64,000 bases of DNA from Arcicella rosea (GCF_014204325.1 NZ_JACHKT010000005.1:1-64000); one strand, 5' to 3'. Positions 51,344 through 61,861 are shown, counted from the stretch's first letter. Translations and numbers: made by a program. The notes: generated by a model from the letters alone, not told the origin.

Positions 51344-52996
51344 ATGTTTCCAAAAATTTCCTTATCCTTTTTGTTTTTCTTCGTTCTAACGACAGCCTTT
51401 GCTCAGAAACCTAAAACTTCAACAGCACAGACAACTTTAGCAAAACCCAAATTAGTAGTTGGTATTGTCGTTGACCAAATGCGTTATGATTATTTGTATC
51501 GATACTATGATAAATATTCAGTTGGTGGTTTTAAAAGATTAATGAGTGAAGGATTCAATTGTAGAAATAACCATTACGATTATGCGCCAACAGTAACGGC
51601 GGCTGGTCATGCAGCGATTTTTACGGGTTCTGTGCCAGCGGTTGATGGTATTATTGGTAACGAATGGTTCGACCAAAAATATAATCGCCCTGTATATTGT
51701 GTAGAAGATTCTACTGTGAAAACAGTAGGAGCAACTTCTAAAGCAGGTTTAATGTCACCTAAAAACCTATTAGTTTCAACAATTACAGACCAATTGAAAA
51801 TTGCGAATGCTCATCAATCAAAAACAATTGGTATTGCGTTGAAAGATAGAGGTGCAATTTTACCAGCAGGACATACCGCAAATGGTGCTTATTGGTTTGA
51901 TTCTAAAGATGGTTCTTGGATTACTTCATCTTTTTACATGAATGATTTACCGCAATGGGTAAAAGATTTTAATGCTAAAAAGATGCCTCAAAAATACATG
52001 ACAGAAGGTTGGAAAACACTTTTGCCCATAGAACAATACACTGAAAGCTCAATAGATAATCAGCCTTATGAAAATAAATTGGCTGGTGAAACAAATCCAG
52101 TTTTTCCGCACGAATTAGTGGCTAGAGCGGGCGTAAATTTATTAGAAGTAATCAGAACAACGCCTTTCGGAAATACTTTAACAAAAGATTTTGCTTTAGC
52201 GGCTTTGGAAAATGAAAACTTAGGAAAAGGAAGTAAAACTGATTTTTTAACAGTAAGCTTTTCTTCAACTGACTATGTTGGTCATTCGTTTGGTCCCAAT
52301 TCTATTGAAGTAGAAGACACTTATTTGCGATTAGATAAAGACATCGCTGAAATGTTAACAACTTTGGATAAAACACTTGGTAAAAATAACTATGTAGTAT
52401 TTTTAAGTGCTGATCATGGTGTTGCTGACATTCCAGGTTTTTGGCAAAGTAATAAACTACCAGCAGGTATTTTTGATAGAAATAAAGCTTTAACTGAAAT
52501 TAAAACAGCGTTAAAATCAGCTTTTGGAGAAGGTGAATTTATCAGAGCCGAAGAAAATTCTCAAATATATTTGAATCATGCTTTGTTAAGTGAAAAGAAA
52601 TTGTCATTTTCACAAGTATATGAAGTAGTTAGAGAAACTTTGCTGAAACACGATGAAATTGCTGATGTGGTAGATTTACATAATTTAGGAAATACTACTT
52701 TACCAAACTATCAATTGAATTTTATCAAAAATGGTTATAACCCAAAAAGAAGCGGGGATATTTCTGTAGTATTAAATCCAAGTTGGTTTAGTGGTTATAA
52801 AACTGGCACAACACATGGCTCGCTTTACAGATATGATACACACGTTCCATTGTTGTTTTATGGTTGGGGAGTAAAAGCAGGAGAAACAACTGAAAGAACA
52901 AATATCTCAGATATTGCTCCAACGCTAGCAGATTTATTAAATATACTTGAACCAAATGGCAGTGTTGGAGGGATAATTTCGGGGATGAAACGATAA
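51344..52996 (+). CDS. PafA-like alkaline phosphatase/phosphodiesterase, exported
   Basis: A periplasmic metal-dependent hydrolase of the nucleotide pyrophosphatase/alkaline phosphatase superfamily, about 550 residues. Signal peptide MFPKISLSFLFFFVLTTAFAQ from ATG 51344 (an in-frame GTG at 51326 is the alternative). Metal and nucleophile motifs: VVDQMRYDY, the threonine loop YAPTVTAAGHAAIFTG, SSTDYVGHSFGP and FLSADHGVADIP. THGSLYRYDTHVPLLFYG near the end binds the third zinc ligand. Likely phosphate scavenging from monoesters. Confidence 0.9.
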   Translation: MFPKISLSFLFFFVLTTAFAQKPKTSTAQTTLAKPKLVVGIVVDQMRYDYLYRYYDKYSVGGFKRLMSEGFNCRNNHYDYAPTVTAAGHAAIFTGSVPAVDGIIGNEWFDQKYNRPVYCVEDSTVKTVGATSKAGLMSPKNLLVSTITDQLKIANAHQSKTIGIALKDRGAILPAGHTANGAYWFDSKDGSWITSSFYMNDLPQWVKDFNAKKMPQKYMTEGWKTLLPIEQYTESSIDNQPYENKLAGETNPVFPHELVARAGVNLLEVIRTTPFGNTLTKDFALAALENENLGKGSKTDFLTVSFSSTDYVGHSFGPNSIEVEDTYLRLDKDIAEMLTTLDKTLGKNNYVVFLSADHGVADIPGFWQSNKLPAGIFDRNKALTEIKTALKSAFGEGEFIRAEENSQIYLNHALLSEKKLSFSQVYEVVRETLLKHDEIADVVDLHNLGNTTLPNYQLNFIKNGYNPKRSGDISVVLNPSWFSGYKTGTTHGSLYRYDTHVPLLFYGWGVKAGETTERTNISDIAPTLADLLNILEPNGSVGGIISGMKR

Positions 52997-53111
52997 AAAA
53001 AATACAGTTCAAAAAGAATGGCACACTTTTAGTTACTTTATTTGGTATAATGTTGATAAAAATAAATTTAATTAGCTTAAATTACCATTCTAAATACAAA
53101 ATACAAATTTT

Positions 53112-54425
53112 ATGAAAATAGCAGTAGTCGGCACAGGATATGTAGGATTAGTAACAGGTACTTGTTTTGCAGAGACTGGTAATCAAGTAGTTTGCGTTGA
53201 TATAGATGCAAACAAGGTTGAGAAGATGAAAAATGGTATCATTCCAATTTATGAGCCAGGTCTTGATGTATTATTCAACAGAAATACGGCAGAGGGTCGT
53301 TTGAAATTCACTACAGATTTAGCAGAAGGAATCAAGGATGCAAAAGTGATTTTCTTAGCTTTACCTACTCCTCCAGGTGAAGATGGTTCAGCCGATTTGA
53401 AATATATTTTGAAGGTTGCTAATGATTTAGGGCCAATTTTAGATCAATATGTAGTAGTAATCGATAAGAGTACAGTACCAGTTGGTACAGCAGAGAAAGT
53501 CCATGCTGCCATCGCCAAGAATGCTTCTACTGAATTATTTGATGTAGTATCGAATCCAGAATTTTTAAGAGAAGGTGTTGCTGTAGAAGATTTCATGAAA
53601 CCCGACCGAGTAGTAATCGGTACAAGTTCAGAGAAAGCTAAAGGAGTAATGACGAAATTATATGCACCATTGGTTCGCCAAGGGAATCCTGTTATTTTCA
53701 TGGACGAACGTTCAGCAGAAATGACGAAATATGCTGCGAATGCTTTCTTGGCAACTAAGATTACTTTCATGAATGAAATTGCTAATCTTTGTGAAATGGT
53801 TGGAGCGAATGTAGATGATATTCGTAGAGGAATAGGGACAGATTCAAGAATCGGTAAGCGTTTCTTGTTTGCAGGGATTGGTTACGGTGGAAGTTGTTTT
53901 CCCAAAGATGTTCAAGCATTAGAGAAGACTTCAAAAGATTCTGGCTATGAGTTTCAGATATTGAAAGCTGTAATGACTGTTAACGAAGATCAAAAGACTA
54001 AATTAATTCCACATATCAAAGCACATTTTGGTGGAGATTTGAAAGGAAAAGTATTTGGAATGTGGGGCTTGGCTTTCAAGCCATACACAGATGATATTCG
54101 TGAAGCACCAGCTTTGTATAATATCAAAGAATTGTTAGCGGAAGGAGCTATCATCAAAGCCTTCGACCCAGAGGCGATGGAGAATGTGAAAGGAGTAATT
54201 GGAGATACAATTACTTATACCAAAGGTCCTTACGAAGCTATCAAAGATGCAGATGCAGTATTAATCATGACTGAATGGCCACAATTCCGTACACCAGAGT
54301 TTGAGGTGATGGAAGTGTTATTGAAAGATAAAGTAATCTTCGATGGTCGTAATTTGTATGAATTAGAACAAATGAAGGAATTGGGATATACTTATTATTC
54401 AATTGGTAGAGAGACAGTTAAATAA
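53112..54425 (+). CDS. ugd: UDP-glucose 6-dehydrogenase
   Basis: Oxidises UDP-glucose to UDP-glucuronate with two NAD. N-terminal Rossmann motif GTGYVGLVTGTCFAE (7-21), the SNPEFLREG segment, and the catalytic cysteine in GYGGSCFPKD near 257-262. 437 residues. Followed 100 bp later by the UDP-glucuronate decarboxylase gene, which uses its product. Confidence 0.95.
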   Translation: MKIAVVGTGYVGLVTGTCFAETGNQVVCVDIDANKVEKMKNGIIPIYEPGLDVLFNRNTAEGRLKFTTDLAEGIKDAKVIFLALPTPPGEDGSADLKYILKVANDLGPILDQYVVVIDKSTVPVGTAEKVHAAIAKNASTELFDVVSNPEFLREGVAVEDFMKPDRVVIGTSSEKAKGVMTKLYAPLVRQGNPVIFMDERSAEMTKYAANAFLATKITFMNEIANLCEMVGANVDDIRRGIGTDSRIGKRFLFAGIGYGGSCFPKDVQALEKTSKDSGYEFQILKAVMTVNEDQKTKLIPHIKAHFGGDLKGKVFGMWGLAFKPYTDDIREAPALYNIKELLAEGAIIKAFDPEAMENVKGVIGDTITYTKGPYEAIKDADAVLIMTEWPQFRTPEFEVMEVLLKDKVIFDGRNLYELEQMKELGYTYYSIGRETVK

Positions 54426-54516
54426 TTGTGATTTAGTGAATTGTGATTGAGTGATTTTTTGAAATTAATACTTCATATTAGAAATCACTCAATCACAACT
54501 CACTAAATTACTAACT
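54424..54516. repeat. 7-bp periodic repeat as long inverted repeat
   Basis: Arms at 54433-54457 and 54482-54506 pair in 24 of 25 positions. Both arms are also built from heptads (aattgtg, atttagt, gaattgt, gattgag). It sits between two genes of a probable operon and could shape the relative expression of uxs; this is inferred. Confidence 0.85.
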
Positions 54517-54525
54517 ATATAAAAT

Positions 54526-55506
54526 ATGAAACGAGTATTAATAACAGGTGGAGCGGGTTTCTTGGGTTCTCACCTTTGTGACAGATTTATCAAAGAAGGC
54601 TATCATGTGATAGCGATGGATAATTTGATTACTGGTGATTTGAAGAATATCGAACACCTTTTCAAATTACCGAATTTTGAATTTTACCACCATGATGTAT
54701 CTAAGTTTATCCATGTACCAGGTGAATTAGATTATATCCTTCATTTTGCATCTCCAGCTTCACCGATTGACTATTTGAAGATTCCAATCCAGACATTAAA
54801 AGTTGGTTCATTGGGGATTCACAATTGCCTTGGCTTAGCAAGAGTAAAAGGAGCAAGAGTATTGATTGCTTCAACCTCAGAAGTTTATGGCGACCCAACG
54901 GTTCATCCACAACCAGAAGAGTATTGGGGAAATGTAAACCCAGTAGGGCCAAGAGGAGTTTATGATGAAGCGAAACGTTTCCAAGAAGCGATGACGATGG
55001 CTTATCATACTTTCCACGGTTTAGAGACAAGAATTGTTAGAATCTTTAATACTTATGGCCCAAGAATGCGACTGAATGATGGTAGAGTATTACCTGCATT
55101 CATCGGTCAAGCTTTAAGAGGTGAAGACCTAACGATGTTTGGCGATGGTTCACAGACAAGAGCCTTCTGTTATGTAGATGACTTGGTAGAAGGAATCTAT
55201 CGTTTATTACTAAGTGATTATGCACAACCAGTAAATATTGGTAATCCTGATGAGATAACGATCAAGGAATTTGGCGAAGAGATTATCAAACTGACAGGAA
55301 CAGAGCAAAAGTTAATTTCATTACCATTACCAACAGATGACCCTAAGCAACGTAAACCAGATATTACGAAGGCAAAGGCGATATTAGGTTGGGAACCTAA
55401 AGTGAGTCGTTCAGAAGGCTTGAAGATTACTTATGAATACTTCAAATCTTTATCAAAGGATGAGTTATTCAAAATGGCTAATCATAGAGATTTTGAGAAA
55501 AAATAA
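54526..55506 (+). CDS. uxs: UDP-glucuronate decarboxylase (UDP-xylose synthase), SDR family
   Basis: Converts UDP-glucuronate to UDP-xylose using bound [17 protein letters not shown] at the N-terminus binds NAD. The catalytic threonine/serine lies in [10 protein letters not shown] and the tyrosine and lysine in [23 protein letters not shown] and [15 protein letters not shown] are typical of the group. 326 residues. The ugd-uxs pair makes UDP-xylose for surface glycans. Confidence 0.93.
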   Translation: MKRVLITGGAGFLGSHLCDRFIKEGYHVIAMDNLITGDLKNIEHLFKLPNFEFYHHDVSKFIHVPGELDYILHFASPASPIDYLKIPIQTLKVGSLGIHNCLGLARVKGARVLIASTSEVYGDPTVHPQPEEYWGNVNPVGPRGVYDEAKRFQEAMTMAYHTFHGLETRIVRIFNTYGPRMRLNDGRVLPAFIGQALRGEDLTMFGDGSQTRAFCYVDDLVEGIYRLLLSDYAQPVNIGNPDEITIKEFGEEIIKLTGTEQKLISLPLPTDDPKQRKPDITKAKAILGWEPKVSRSEGLKITYEYFKSLSKDELFKMANHRDFEKK

Positions 55507-55525
55507 AACCATTTAACGATAATGG

Positions 55526-55580
55526 TATCAACAAAAGAACCCCGAAAAATCATCAATTTTTCGGGGTTCTTTTGTTGATA
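55526..55580. terminator. Very strong bidirectional terminator
   Basis: A perfect 25-bp stem with a 5-nt loop (catca), containing gaaccccgaaaaat / attttt-cggggttc and T-runs on either strand, between the convergent uxs and TPR genes. Confidence 0.93.
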
Positions 55581-55596
55581 AATAGTACTTAAACCA

Positions 55597-57000
55597 TTAC
55601 TTTTTATATTGCTCAATAATTCTAAAAATTGTTTTTTGCGTTTCTAAGCTTTTAAAGTATTCAAACATCAATTCGTGACCTTCATAACTTAATACTAATG
55701 CTGTTTCTAAGTAAGTAAATGCTTCTTGAAATTTACCAGCTTTTATCAAATAAATTGAAGCACGATAATATAACTCAGCTTCTTCAGGCATAATGTCAAT
55801 TGCTGAAACCATTAGTTCCGCAGCTAGATCAAAATCACCTTGTTCATGAATTATGGCAGACCACTTAATCCATGCCTCAGGATTGATAGGTTCTAATTCT
55901 GCTGATTTTTGATAAGCCTCTATACCAGTAGCAATATTCCCTAAGTTTGTTTCAGCATCAGCCATTGCTAACCAGTAATAAGCATTCTTGTCATCAAGGC
56001 TCAAGGCTTTTTTAATGAAATGAATTGCCTCCATCCATCTTTTCATTTCGCAAAGACAAATGCCTACTCCAAAATAACCATCATCCCATTCTGGGTCAAG
56101 TTGAATAGCATATTTATAGTAATGAATTGCTTCTGAAAAGCGTTCTTGGCGTTCGATACTTGCCCCTAAACAGCAATATACTTCTGGACTTATATCTTCA
56201 TGTTCAAGGCAATAGCGGTAGTTTTCTTCTGCTTTAGCCCAATTACTCAAATTCATATATGAATTTCCTAAATTGAAATAAGCCGACGAGAATTTATCAT
56301 TAATCGCAATAGCATATTCATAAGCATCTGCGGCTTCTTCAAACTTGGCTAGTTTTGAATAGGCAATTCCGATATTATACCAAGCATTTTCTGAAAAAGG
56401 ATCAGTATCTATAAATTGTTGATAAAAGGGAAGAGATTCTTCTAGCTTACCAATTTCATCCAAACTGTTGGCTAATTCATAAAGAGCATTTTCATTTTTT
56501 ATATTAGCTTCAATCGCTTGTTTAAAAGCAGCAACCGCATTATGATGTTTACCCCAACTTTGGTATGCCAAACCGATATGGAAATAAACTTCATCTCTTT
56601 CTTCGGCAATGTCCAAAATCTCAGTTAAGAGTTCAATTGCAGTTTGATAATCACCTTTCAGATTATGAATAGTACTCTTGAGGTAAATGGTATCGCTATC
56701 AGAAGGGTTAAAAATCTCTGCTTGTGTTACTATTTCTAAGGCTTCATCATGTTTACCTTGATTGGCTAGTAACTCTGCTTTACAGAGCATCAACTCTAAA
56801 GCATAGGGGTATTGTTCAAGGGCAATGTCGCAGGCTTGCATGGCATCTTCTATCTTGCCTTCTTCCATATAATGCTCTACGATTTGTTCGTAGGTATCGA
56901 GGTCGAAGAAAGAATTCTCCCTACGTTTGAGCATAGACTCAAAACGCCTCACTGAATGCAGTGTCTCTTCTTGGCGGTCTTCAAAATCTTGTTCCATCAT
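55597..57000 (-). CDS. Tetratricopeptide repeat protein
   Basis: 467 residues made of about twelve TPR units (for example NALYELANSLDEIGKLEESL and FSSAYFNLGNSYMNLSNWAK). No signal peptide, so cytoplasmic. The start MMEQDFEDRQEETLH offers two adjacent ATG codons. Role probably as a protein-protein scaffold. Widely conserved in the phylum, function unknown. Convergent with uxs. Confidence 0.9.
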   Translation of the reverse strand: MMEQDFEDRQEETLHSVRRFESMLKRRENSFFDLDTYEQIVEHYMEEGKIEDAMQACDIALEQYPYALELMLCKAELLANQGKHDEALEIVTQAEIFNPSDSDTIYLKSTIHNLKGDYQTAIELLTEILDIAEERDEVYFHIGLAYQSWGKHHNAVAAFKQAIEANIKNENALYELANSLDEIGKLEESLPFYQQFIDTDPFSENAWYNIGIAYSKLAKFEEAADAYEYAIAINDKFSSAYFNLGNSYMNLSNWAKAEENYRYCLEHEDISPEVYCCLGASIERQERFSEAIHYYKYAIQLDPEWDDGYFGVGICLCEMKRWMEAIHFIKKALSLDDKNAYYWLAMADAETNLGNIATGIEAYQKSAELEPINPEAWIKWSAIIHEQGDFDLAAELMVSAIDIMPEEAELYYRASIYLIKAGKFQEAFTYLETALVLSYEGHELMFEYFKSLETQKTIFRIIEQYKK

Positions 57001-57178
57001 TTTGATTGCAGGGGGTGAGGTGATGTTTATCAGTGGCTGGAAAAATATTTATCATTAGGAAATGATATAACATTTTATACTTTGCCAGATTGTCTTATTG
57101 CTAAGATAATAAAAAAACTTTTAATTTACCAAAATCAGTAAGTAACATTAGATGCTATATTGCATTTTTCTAAGAGGA

Positions 57179-58204
57179 TTACTGCTTATTTGTGTACTTT
57201 ACGTTTAAATGGTTACAAATTCGATTCAATGTTTCATCCAAGTCCTTAAATTTCATACCCAAAGATTTTTTTATTTTTTCATTAGGATAATAAAAATGAT
57301 GACTTGATGATAGCACAGTTTCTTTGGTAATTAAAGGGGCATTGCCAGTTAAAAAACTTTTAAGTGCTTCTAGTCGCCAAATAATGGCTGTTAAAAATTT
57401 ACTTATTAACTTTCTTGGTGGTTTTTTATTGAGCAATTGGGCTACTTTCTCAAAAAAATCTTTGAAAGAAATATGTCCACTGTTTACGATAAACCTTTCA
57501 CCAGAAATGTCTGAGGTCGTCAATTGAAAAATACTCTCAGCTACATCGTGGACATCTACGTAATTTAAAGTGCCTTGCGGATAGAAAAGATGTTCTTCAT
57601 TGGCATATTTGAATAATTGTGTACTGCTTTTTGTCCAATCGGCTTCGCCCAGTATCAATGATGGATTGACTATTACCGAGGCTAATCCTTCAGAAACACC
57701 TCGCCAAATTTCCATTTCAGCTAAGTATTTAGATTTAGCGTAATTTGAATTAAGCGGACTTTCTTCCCAAGTTGATTTTTCATCAATTGATATGATTGAT
57801 TCTGCTTTTGCATCTACAGGAATTTTGCGTCCTAAAGCTGCAACAGAACTCACAAAGCAAATTTTCTTTACTCCATGTGTTAAGCAACTATTCACAATAT
57901 TTGCTGTGCCTTCAATATTGGTTTTAAACATAAGATTACGGTCTTTTGGTGCAAAAGAAACAATTGCCGCCGCATGAACCACTAAATCAATGTCTTTCAT
58001 CAATTCATCCAAAAACATTACGTCTAAAATATCACCTTCTTTCCAAGTGATTTTACTGGTAATGTCTTTGACCAATGATAAGTCGCTCGTATTTCTTTTT
58101 AAGCCAATTACTTGATAGCCAGCTTCTAAGAAGCGTTTAGCTACAAAACTTCCCACCAAGCCAGTAATGCCAGTGATTAGGATATTTTTAGGTTCTTGAA
58201 TCAC
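57179..58204 (-). CDS. NAD-dependent epimerase/dehydratase family protein (extended SDR)
   Basis: 341 residues with NAD-binding TGITGLVGSFVAKRF at about 11-25 and the catalytic YAKSKYLAE motif near 155. FVSSVAALGR gives the serine. The variable C-terminal part does not settle the substrate; dihydroflavonol-reductase-like or a nucleotide-sugar/aldehyde reductase are possible. Divergent from ppx across a short promoter region. Confidence 0.85.
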   Translation of the reverse strand: MIQEPKNILITGITGLVGSFVAKRFLEAGYQVIGLKRNTSDLSLVKDITSKITWKEGDILDVMFLDELMKDIDLVVHAAAIVSFAPKDRNLMFKTNIEGTANIVNSCLTHGVKKICFVSSVAALGRKIPVDAKAESIISIDEKSTWEESPLNSNYAKSKYLAEMEIWRGVSEGLASVIVNPSLILGEADWTKSSTQLFKYANEEHLFYPQGTLNYVDVHDVAESIFQLTTSDISGERFIVNSGHISFKDFFEKVAQLLNKKPPRKLISKFLTAIIWRLEALKSFLTGNAPLITKETVLSSSHHFYYPNEKIKKSLGMKFKDLDETLNRICNHLNVKYTNKQ

Positions 58205-58231
58205 AATAATTTTAACATAGAAACATTCACG

Positions 58232-58253
58232 TACATTTGCATTGACAAAGGTA
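58232..58253. promoter_or_regulatory. Face-to-face -7 promoter boxes
   Basis: TACATTTG (58232-58239, plus strand, toward ppx) and TACCTTTG on the minus strand (58246-58253, toward the SDR gene) lie 6 bp apart. Both match TAnnTTTG, so the divergent promoters are likely to exclude each other. Confidence 0.4.
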
Positions 58254-58281
58254 AATCCAAAACATCAGAATCAATTATAAA

Positions 58282-59217
58282 GTGATAAAGAAAGCGTTTA
58301 TAGATTTAGGTACAAATACTTTTCAGCTACTTATTGTAGCCCAAGAAGGTAACACTTACCAAAAAATACATGAAGATAGTTATGCAGCTAAAATTGGTTT
58401 AGGAGGTATTTCTTCAGGAATTATTACTCAAGAAGGAATTGAAAGAGCCGTTTTGGCTCTAAAATACTTTCAAGAAAAGTTAAGTCAAGAAAAAGTAAGT
58501 ACTGAGAATATTTTTGCCACAGCAACAAGTGCGGTAAGAAATGCCAAAAACGGAAATGCTTTCTGTGAGGAAATTTTTAAACAAACAGGCATTTTAATTA
58601 AAGTGATTTCTGGAGAAGAAGAAGCTACATTGATTTATGAAGGAGTAAAACTAGGAATGCCAATTGGAAATGATACTTCTTTAATCATTGATATTGGTGG
58701 AGGTTCTGTTGAATTTATCATTTGTAATCAGGAAAGGGTTTTTTGGAAACAAAGTTTTGAAATTGGCGGACAACGTTTGATGGATAAATTCATGAATTCA
58801 GACCCTATTTCTCCTCGCTCGGTTCAATCATTGAAAGATTATTTAGAAGAACAATTATTGCCTTTAACAAATGCTGTGCATCAATATGCACCAATTTGTG
58901 TCATTGGTTCTGCTGGCTCTTTTGAAACCTTGATTGATCTTTACTTTATGAAAACCTATGGGCAATTACCACCTATAGAACAGGTTTCATTTGAATTACC
59001 CATTGCCGAATTTTATGATTCATTCTTAAAAATTGTTTCTAGGAATCATGAAGAACGAATGGCTTTGGCTGGAATGATAGCACTTCGTGTAGATATGATT
59101 GTAGTTGGTGTTTGTTTGATTGATTTTGTGCTGAAGCGATATGATATTCATCAAATAAAAGTATCAAACTTTGCGTTAAAGGAGGGTGTCTTGAGCAAGC
59201 AACTCTCGTTGAATTGA
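58282..59217 (+). CDS. Ppx/GppA exopolyphosphatase family protein
   Basis: A 311-residue phosphatase of the ASKHA fold, acting on polyphosphate or (p)ppGpp-type phosphates. DLGTNTFQLLIV near 7-18, ATATSAVRNAKNG, SGEEEATLIYEGV and IDIGGGSVEFI are the phosphate and nucleotide loops. Start codon is GTG at 58282, since no ATG occurs before the first conserved strand. It has only the catalytic two-domain core, without a C-terminal HD domain. Confidence 0.9.
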   Translation: MIKKAFIDLGTNTFQLLIVAQEGNTYQKIHEDSYAAKIGLGGISSGIITQEGIERAVLALKYFQEKLSQEKVSTENIFATATSAVRNAKNGNAFCEEIFKQTGILIKVISGEEEATLIYEGVKLGMPIGNDTSLIIDIGGGSVEFIICNQERVFWKQSFEIGGQRLMDKFMNSDPISPRSVQSLKDYLEEQLLPLTNAVHQYAPICVIGSAGSFETLIDLYFMKTYGQLPPIEQVSFELPIAEFYDSFLKIVSRNHEERMALAGMIALRVDMIVVGVCLIDFVLKRYDIHQIKVSNFALKEGVLSKQLSLN

Positions 59218-59454
59218 TTTTAATGGTAAATTTTCTGGTTAAAATTTATCCCAAAATACAATCACATAATGTTTTAATACTCAGATTTTTAAGTTTTTGT
59301 GAGCAATTACACAACCAAGAATTTTCAGATAAGGCATATCACATAAGTCATTTTTTTTCGTTAAACTTGTTAAAAATTAATTAATCTCCAACATTTTTTT
59401 TAAACGACTCAAGCCCAAATTTTAAACTTGACTCTTCGTAATCCGTAAAAAGCT

Positions 59455-60174
59455 ATGCAGATTTTTCAAAGTATCCTATTGCAAACTAACGTTATTTCTC
59501 CTGATTCTGTGGCTACTTCTGTAGCTAATGGAGTAACTAAAGCTGATCAAGAAATGAATATTTTGAACCTCTTAGAAAAAGGAGGTTGGGTAATGATTCC
59601 AATTTTTGTATTGTTTTTTATTGCCTTGTTTTTATTTTTAGAAAGATATTTTTATATCCGCAAAACAGCCAGACTTGATAATAATTTTCTTTTTTCCATC
59701 CGAGAAATGCTCTATGCTGGAAATGTTCAAGGTGCAGTGGCATATTGCAAGAACGCACAATTCCCGATTGCTAGATTATTAGAAAAAGGATTAAACCGTT
59801 TGGGTTCGCCGATTCGTGATATTGAAACTGCGATTGAAAATACAGCGAGAGTAGAGATTTATAACATGGAAAAAAACCTTAGTTTTCTTTCTGCCATTGC
59901 TAAAATCGCACCGATGTTTGGTTTCTTAGGGACTGTTTCTGGGATGATTCGTACTTTTCATAATATTTCTGTAGCCAACAAAATTGACATTAGTACGATT
60001 GCAAGTGGTATTTATGAAAAAATGGTTACTTCGGCTACTGGTTTAATGGTTGGTATTATTGCTTACTTTTTCTATACTATTCTAACTACGATGATTGACC
60101 GTGCCGTGAATAAAATGGAAGTAACAGCAATTGACTTCTTGGATATTTTGCATAAACCAGCATCATCTAAATAA
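59455..60174 (+). CDS. exbB: MotA/TolQ/ExbB proton-channel protein
   Basis: A 239-residue inner-membrane energy transducer with three predicted helices: WVMIPIFVLFFIALFLFLE near 43-61, FLSAIAKIAPMFGFLGTVSGMI near 140-161, and MVGIIAYFFYTILTTMID near 195-212. Together with the ExbD-like product encoded 54 bp downstream it uses proton flow to drive an outer-membrane transport or cell-envelope process. No TonB gene is next to it. Confidence 0.9.
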   Translation: MQIFQSILLQTNVISPDSVATSVANGVTKADQEMNILNLLEKGGWVMIPIFVLFFIALFLFLERYFYIRKTARLDNNFLFSIREMLYAGNVQGAVAYCKNAQFPIARLLEKGLNRLGSPIRDIETAIENTARVEIYNMEKNLSFLSAIAKIAPMFGFLGTVSGMIRTFHNISVANKIDISTIASGIYEKMVTSATGLMVGIIAYFFYTILTTMIDRAVNKMEVTAIDFLDILHKPASSK

Positions 60175-60228
60175 TTTTTAATGGCTGATTGCTGATATAA
60201 AGCATTCATTCTTCATTGTTGAAAAAAT

Positions 60229-60627
60229 ATGAATATAAGAAAACGTACTCGTGAACAATCGGAAGTTGAGACTGGTGCATTAGCGGATATACTCTTTTTC
60301 TTGATGATGTTCTTCTTGATGATTTCAACCTTGGCTAGTCCAGATGCTATAAAGTTGTTATTACCAGAATCATCAACTGCCCAACAAACGGCAACTAAAG
60401 AGAATATTAGATTAACCGTTGATGAAAACAATAATTACTTCGTTGATGATAATCCTGTTCCTTTTGAAGAACTAGAAGTATATCTTGGTGAAGAAGCTAA
60501 AAAGAAAGGTTCGGAAACTGTAATTTTAAGAATTGCAAAAGATAGAACCGTACAAGATTTGACCAAAATCCATGACATCGTTGCTCGTTTGAATTTAGGA
60601 ATGGTTATGGCAACCGATAAATTGTAG
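60229..60627 (+). CDS. exbD: ExbD/TolR-family biopolymer transport protein
   Basis: 132 residues with one N-terminal helix (ILFFLMMFFLMISTLASPDA), preceded by a short basic cytoplasmic tail, and a periplasmic domain with LRIAKDRTVQDLTKI. The proton-binding aspartate is expected in the ALADILFFLMM segment, where D is visible. Pairs with the exbB gene. Confidence 0.9.
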   Translation: MNIRKRTREQSEVETGALADILFFLMMFFLMISTLASPDAIKLLLPESSTAQQTATKENIRLTVDENNNYFVDDNPVPFEELEVYLGEEAKKKGSETVILRIAKDRTVQDLTKIHDIVARLNLGMVMATDKL

Positions 60628-60666
60628 AGAATAAATTGAAAGCTTGTCGTTATGAATAATTAACTA

Positions 60667-61170
60667 ATGGATTACTTTATTATATCTCTTAAATCAATAG
60701 CCGTTTACGTGTTTATCGTAGCGGCTATTCGTTTGTTTGGCAAAAAGGAATTATCTCAATTATCAGTGATTGATTTAGTTTTTATTCTCTTGATTTCAAA
60801 TGCTGTGCAGAACGCAATGGTTGGCGATAATACTTCTCTTATCGGAGGTTTTGCTGCAGCTGGAGGTTTATTTGCGATGAATTTTGTCTTGAAAAAAATC
60901 ATGTTTAGTAACCAAACCATCAGTAAAATTATTCAAGGCGAGCCTTTGATGTTGGTGTATCAAGGGAAAATTAAGGAGCAAGCTTTACAAAAATCTGGAC
61001 TTTCTTTAGAAGAATTGAATGCTGCTATTCGTGAACATGGTGTAGAAAGTATCGAAAAGGTTGATTTAGCAGTGTTGGAAGTGGACGGAAATATTAGTGT
61101 TTTGTCCAATAATTATGTACATAAAACATCTCAAAAAAGAAAAATTCATAAAGCACTAACCCAAAAATGA
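60667..61170 (+). CDS. DUF421 (YetF-like) membrane protein
   Basis: 167 residues with three hydrophobic segments in the first 80 residues, then a soluble DUF421 domain (GEPLMLVYQGKIKEQALQKS ... HGVESIEKVDLAVLEVDGNISV). DUF421 proteins have been linked to spore germination and membrane-associated roles in Bacillus, but their activity is unclear. The stop overlaps the MgtC gene start by 4 bp (ATGA), so the two are translationally coupled. Confidence 0.9.
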   Translation: MDYFIISLKSIAVYVFIVAAIRLFGKKELSQLSVIDLVFILLISNAVQNAMVGDNTSLIGGFAAAGGLFAMNFVLKKIMFSNQTISKIIQGEPLMLVYQGKIKEQALQKSGLSLEELNAAIREHGVESIEKVDLAVLEVDGNISVLSNNYVHKTSQKRKIHKALTQK

Positions 61171-61829
61171 GTGATTTAGAAATACTGTTTAATCACATTT
61201 TTTATAATGATGATTTCTTGAAAATCTTAGCATCTACGGTTGTAGGAGCTTTGATTGGTTTAGAACGTGAGTACAGAAGCAAATCTGCGGGTTTGCGAAC
61301 TTTTACGTTGATTTCAGTGGGCTGTACTATTTTTACAATTTTATCTGAAAAGATGGGAATTGCTGTTTCTCCCGACCGTATTTCGGCTAATGTGGTTACT
61401 GGAATTGGATTTTTGGGTGCTGGAGTAATCTTTAGAACGGATGATAAAGTAAAAGGGCTTACCACTGCAACAATTATTTGGGTTACTGCTTCTTTAGGAA
61501 TGGCAATTGGCGATGGACATATTTTGCTTTCTTTTCTTGGAACTAGCGTTGTATATATAGTTTTAGGGCTTTTTGTAAAACTTGAAGTAATCATGGGAAA
61601 GTATGGTCGTACCCATAATTACCGAATTGTCTGTGAATATAGTCCTGATTGCTTCAAGAGATTAGAAATGATTTTTGAGCAATGTAACTTGACTGCCAAA
61701 AGAGAAAAACAAATTATTAATAATAATGTATTGACAAGTAATTGGTCTGTTAGAGGGCGTTCCTCCAAGCATGATAAATTGGTGAAGAAATTAATGGCTG
61801 ATAATTCGATAAAAGAATTAGAGTTTTAA
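61167..61829 (+). CDS. MgtC/SapB family membrane protein
   Basis: 220 residues. The N-terminal half has four or five helices with LASTVVGALIGLEREYRSKSAGLRT and VTGIGFLGAGVIFRT, the MgtC signature. The C-terminal half is a soluble ACT-like domain. MgtC proteins affect Mg and phosphate homeostasis through P-type ATPases or F-ATPase. Coupled to DUF421. Confidence 0.9.
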   Translation: MSDLEILFNHIFYNDDFLKILASTVVGALIGLEREYRSKSAGLRTFTLISVGCTIFTILSEKMGIAVSPDRISANVVTGIGFLGAGVIFRTDDKVKGLTTATIIWVTASLGMAIGDGHILLSFLGTSVVYIVLGLFVKLEVIMGKYGRTHNYRIVCEYSPDCFKRLEMIFEQCNLTAKREKQIINNNVLTSNWSVRGRSSKHDKLVKKLMADNSIKELEF

Positions 61830-61861
61830 TAATGAGGATACTTTTCTGCTGAAATATAAAA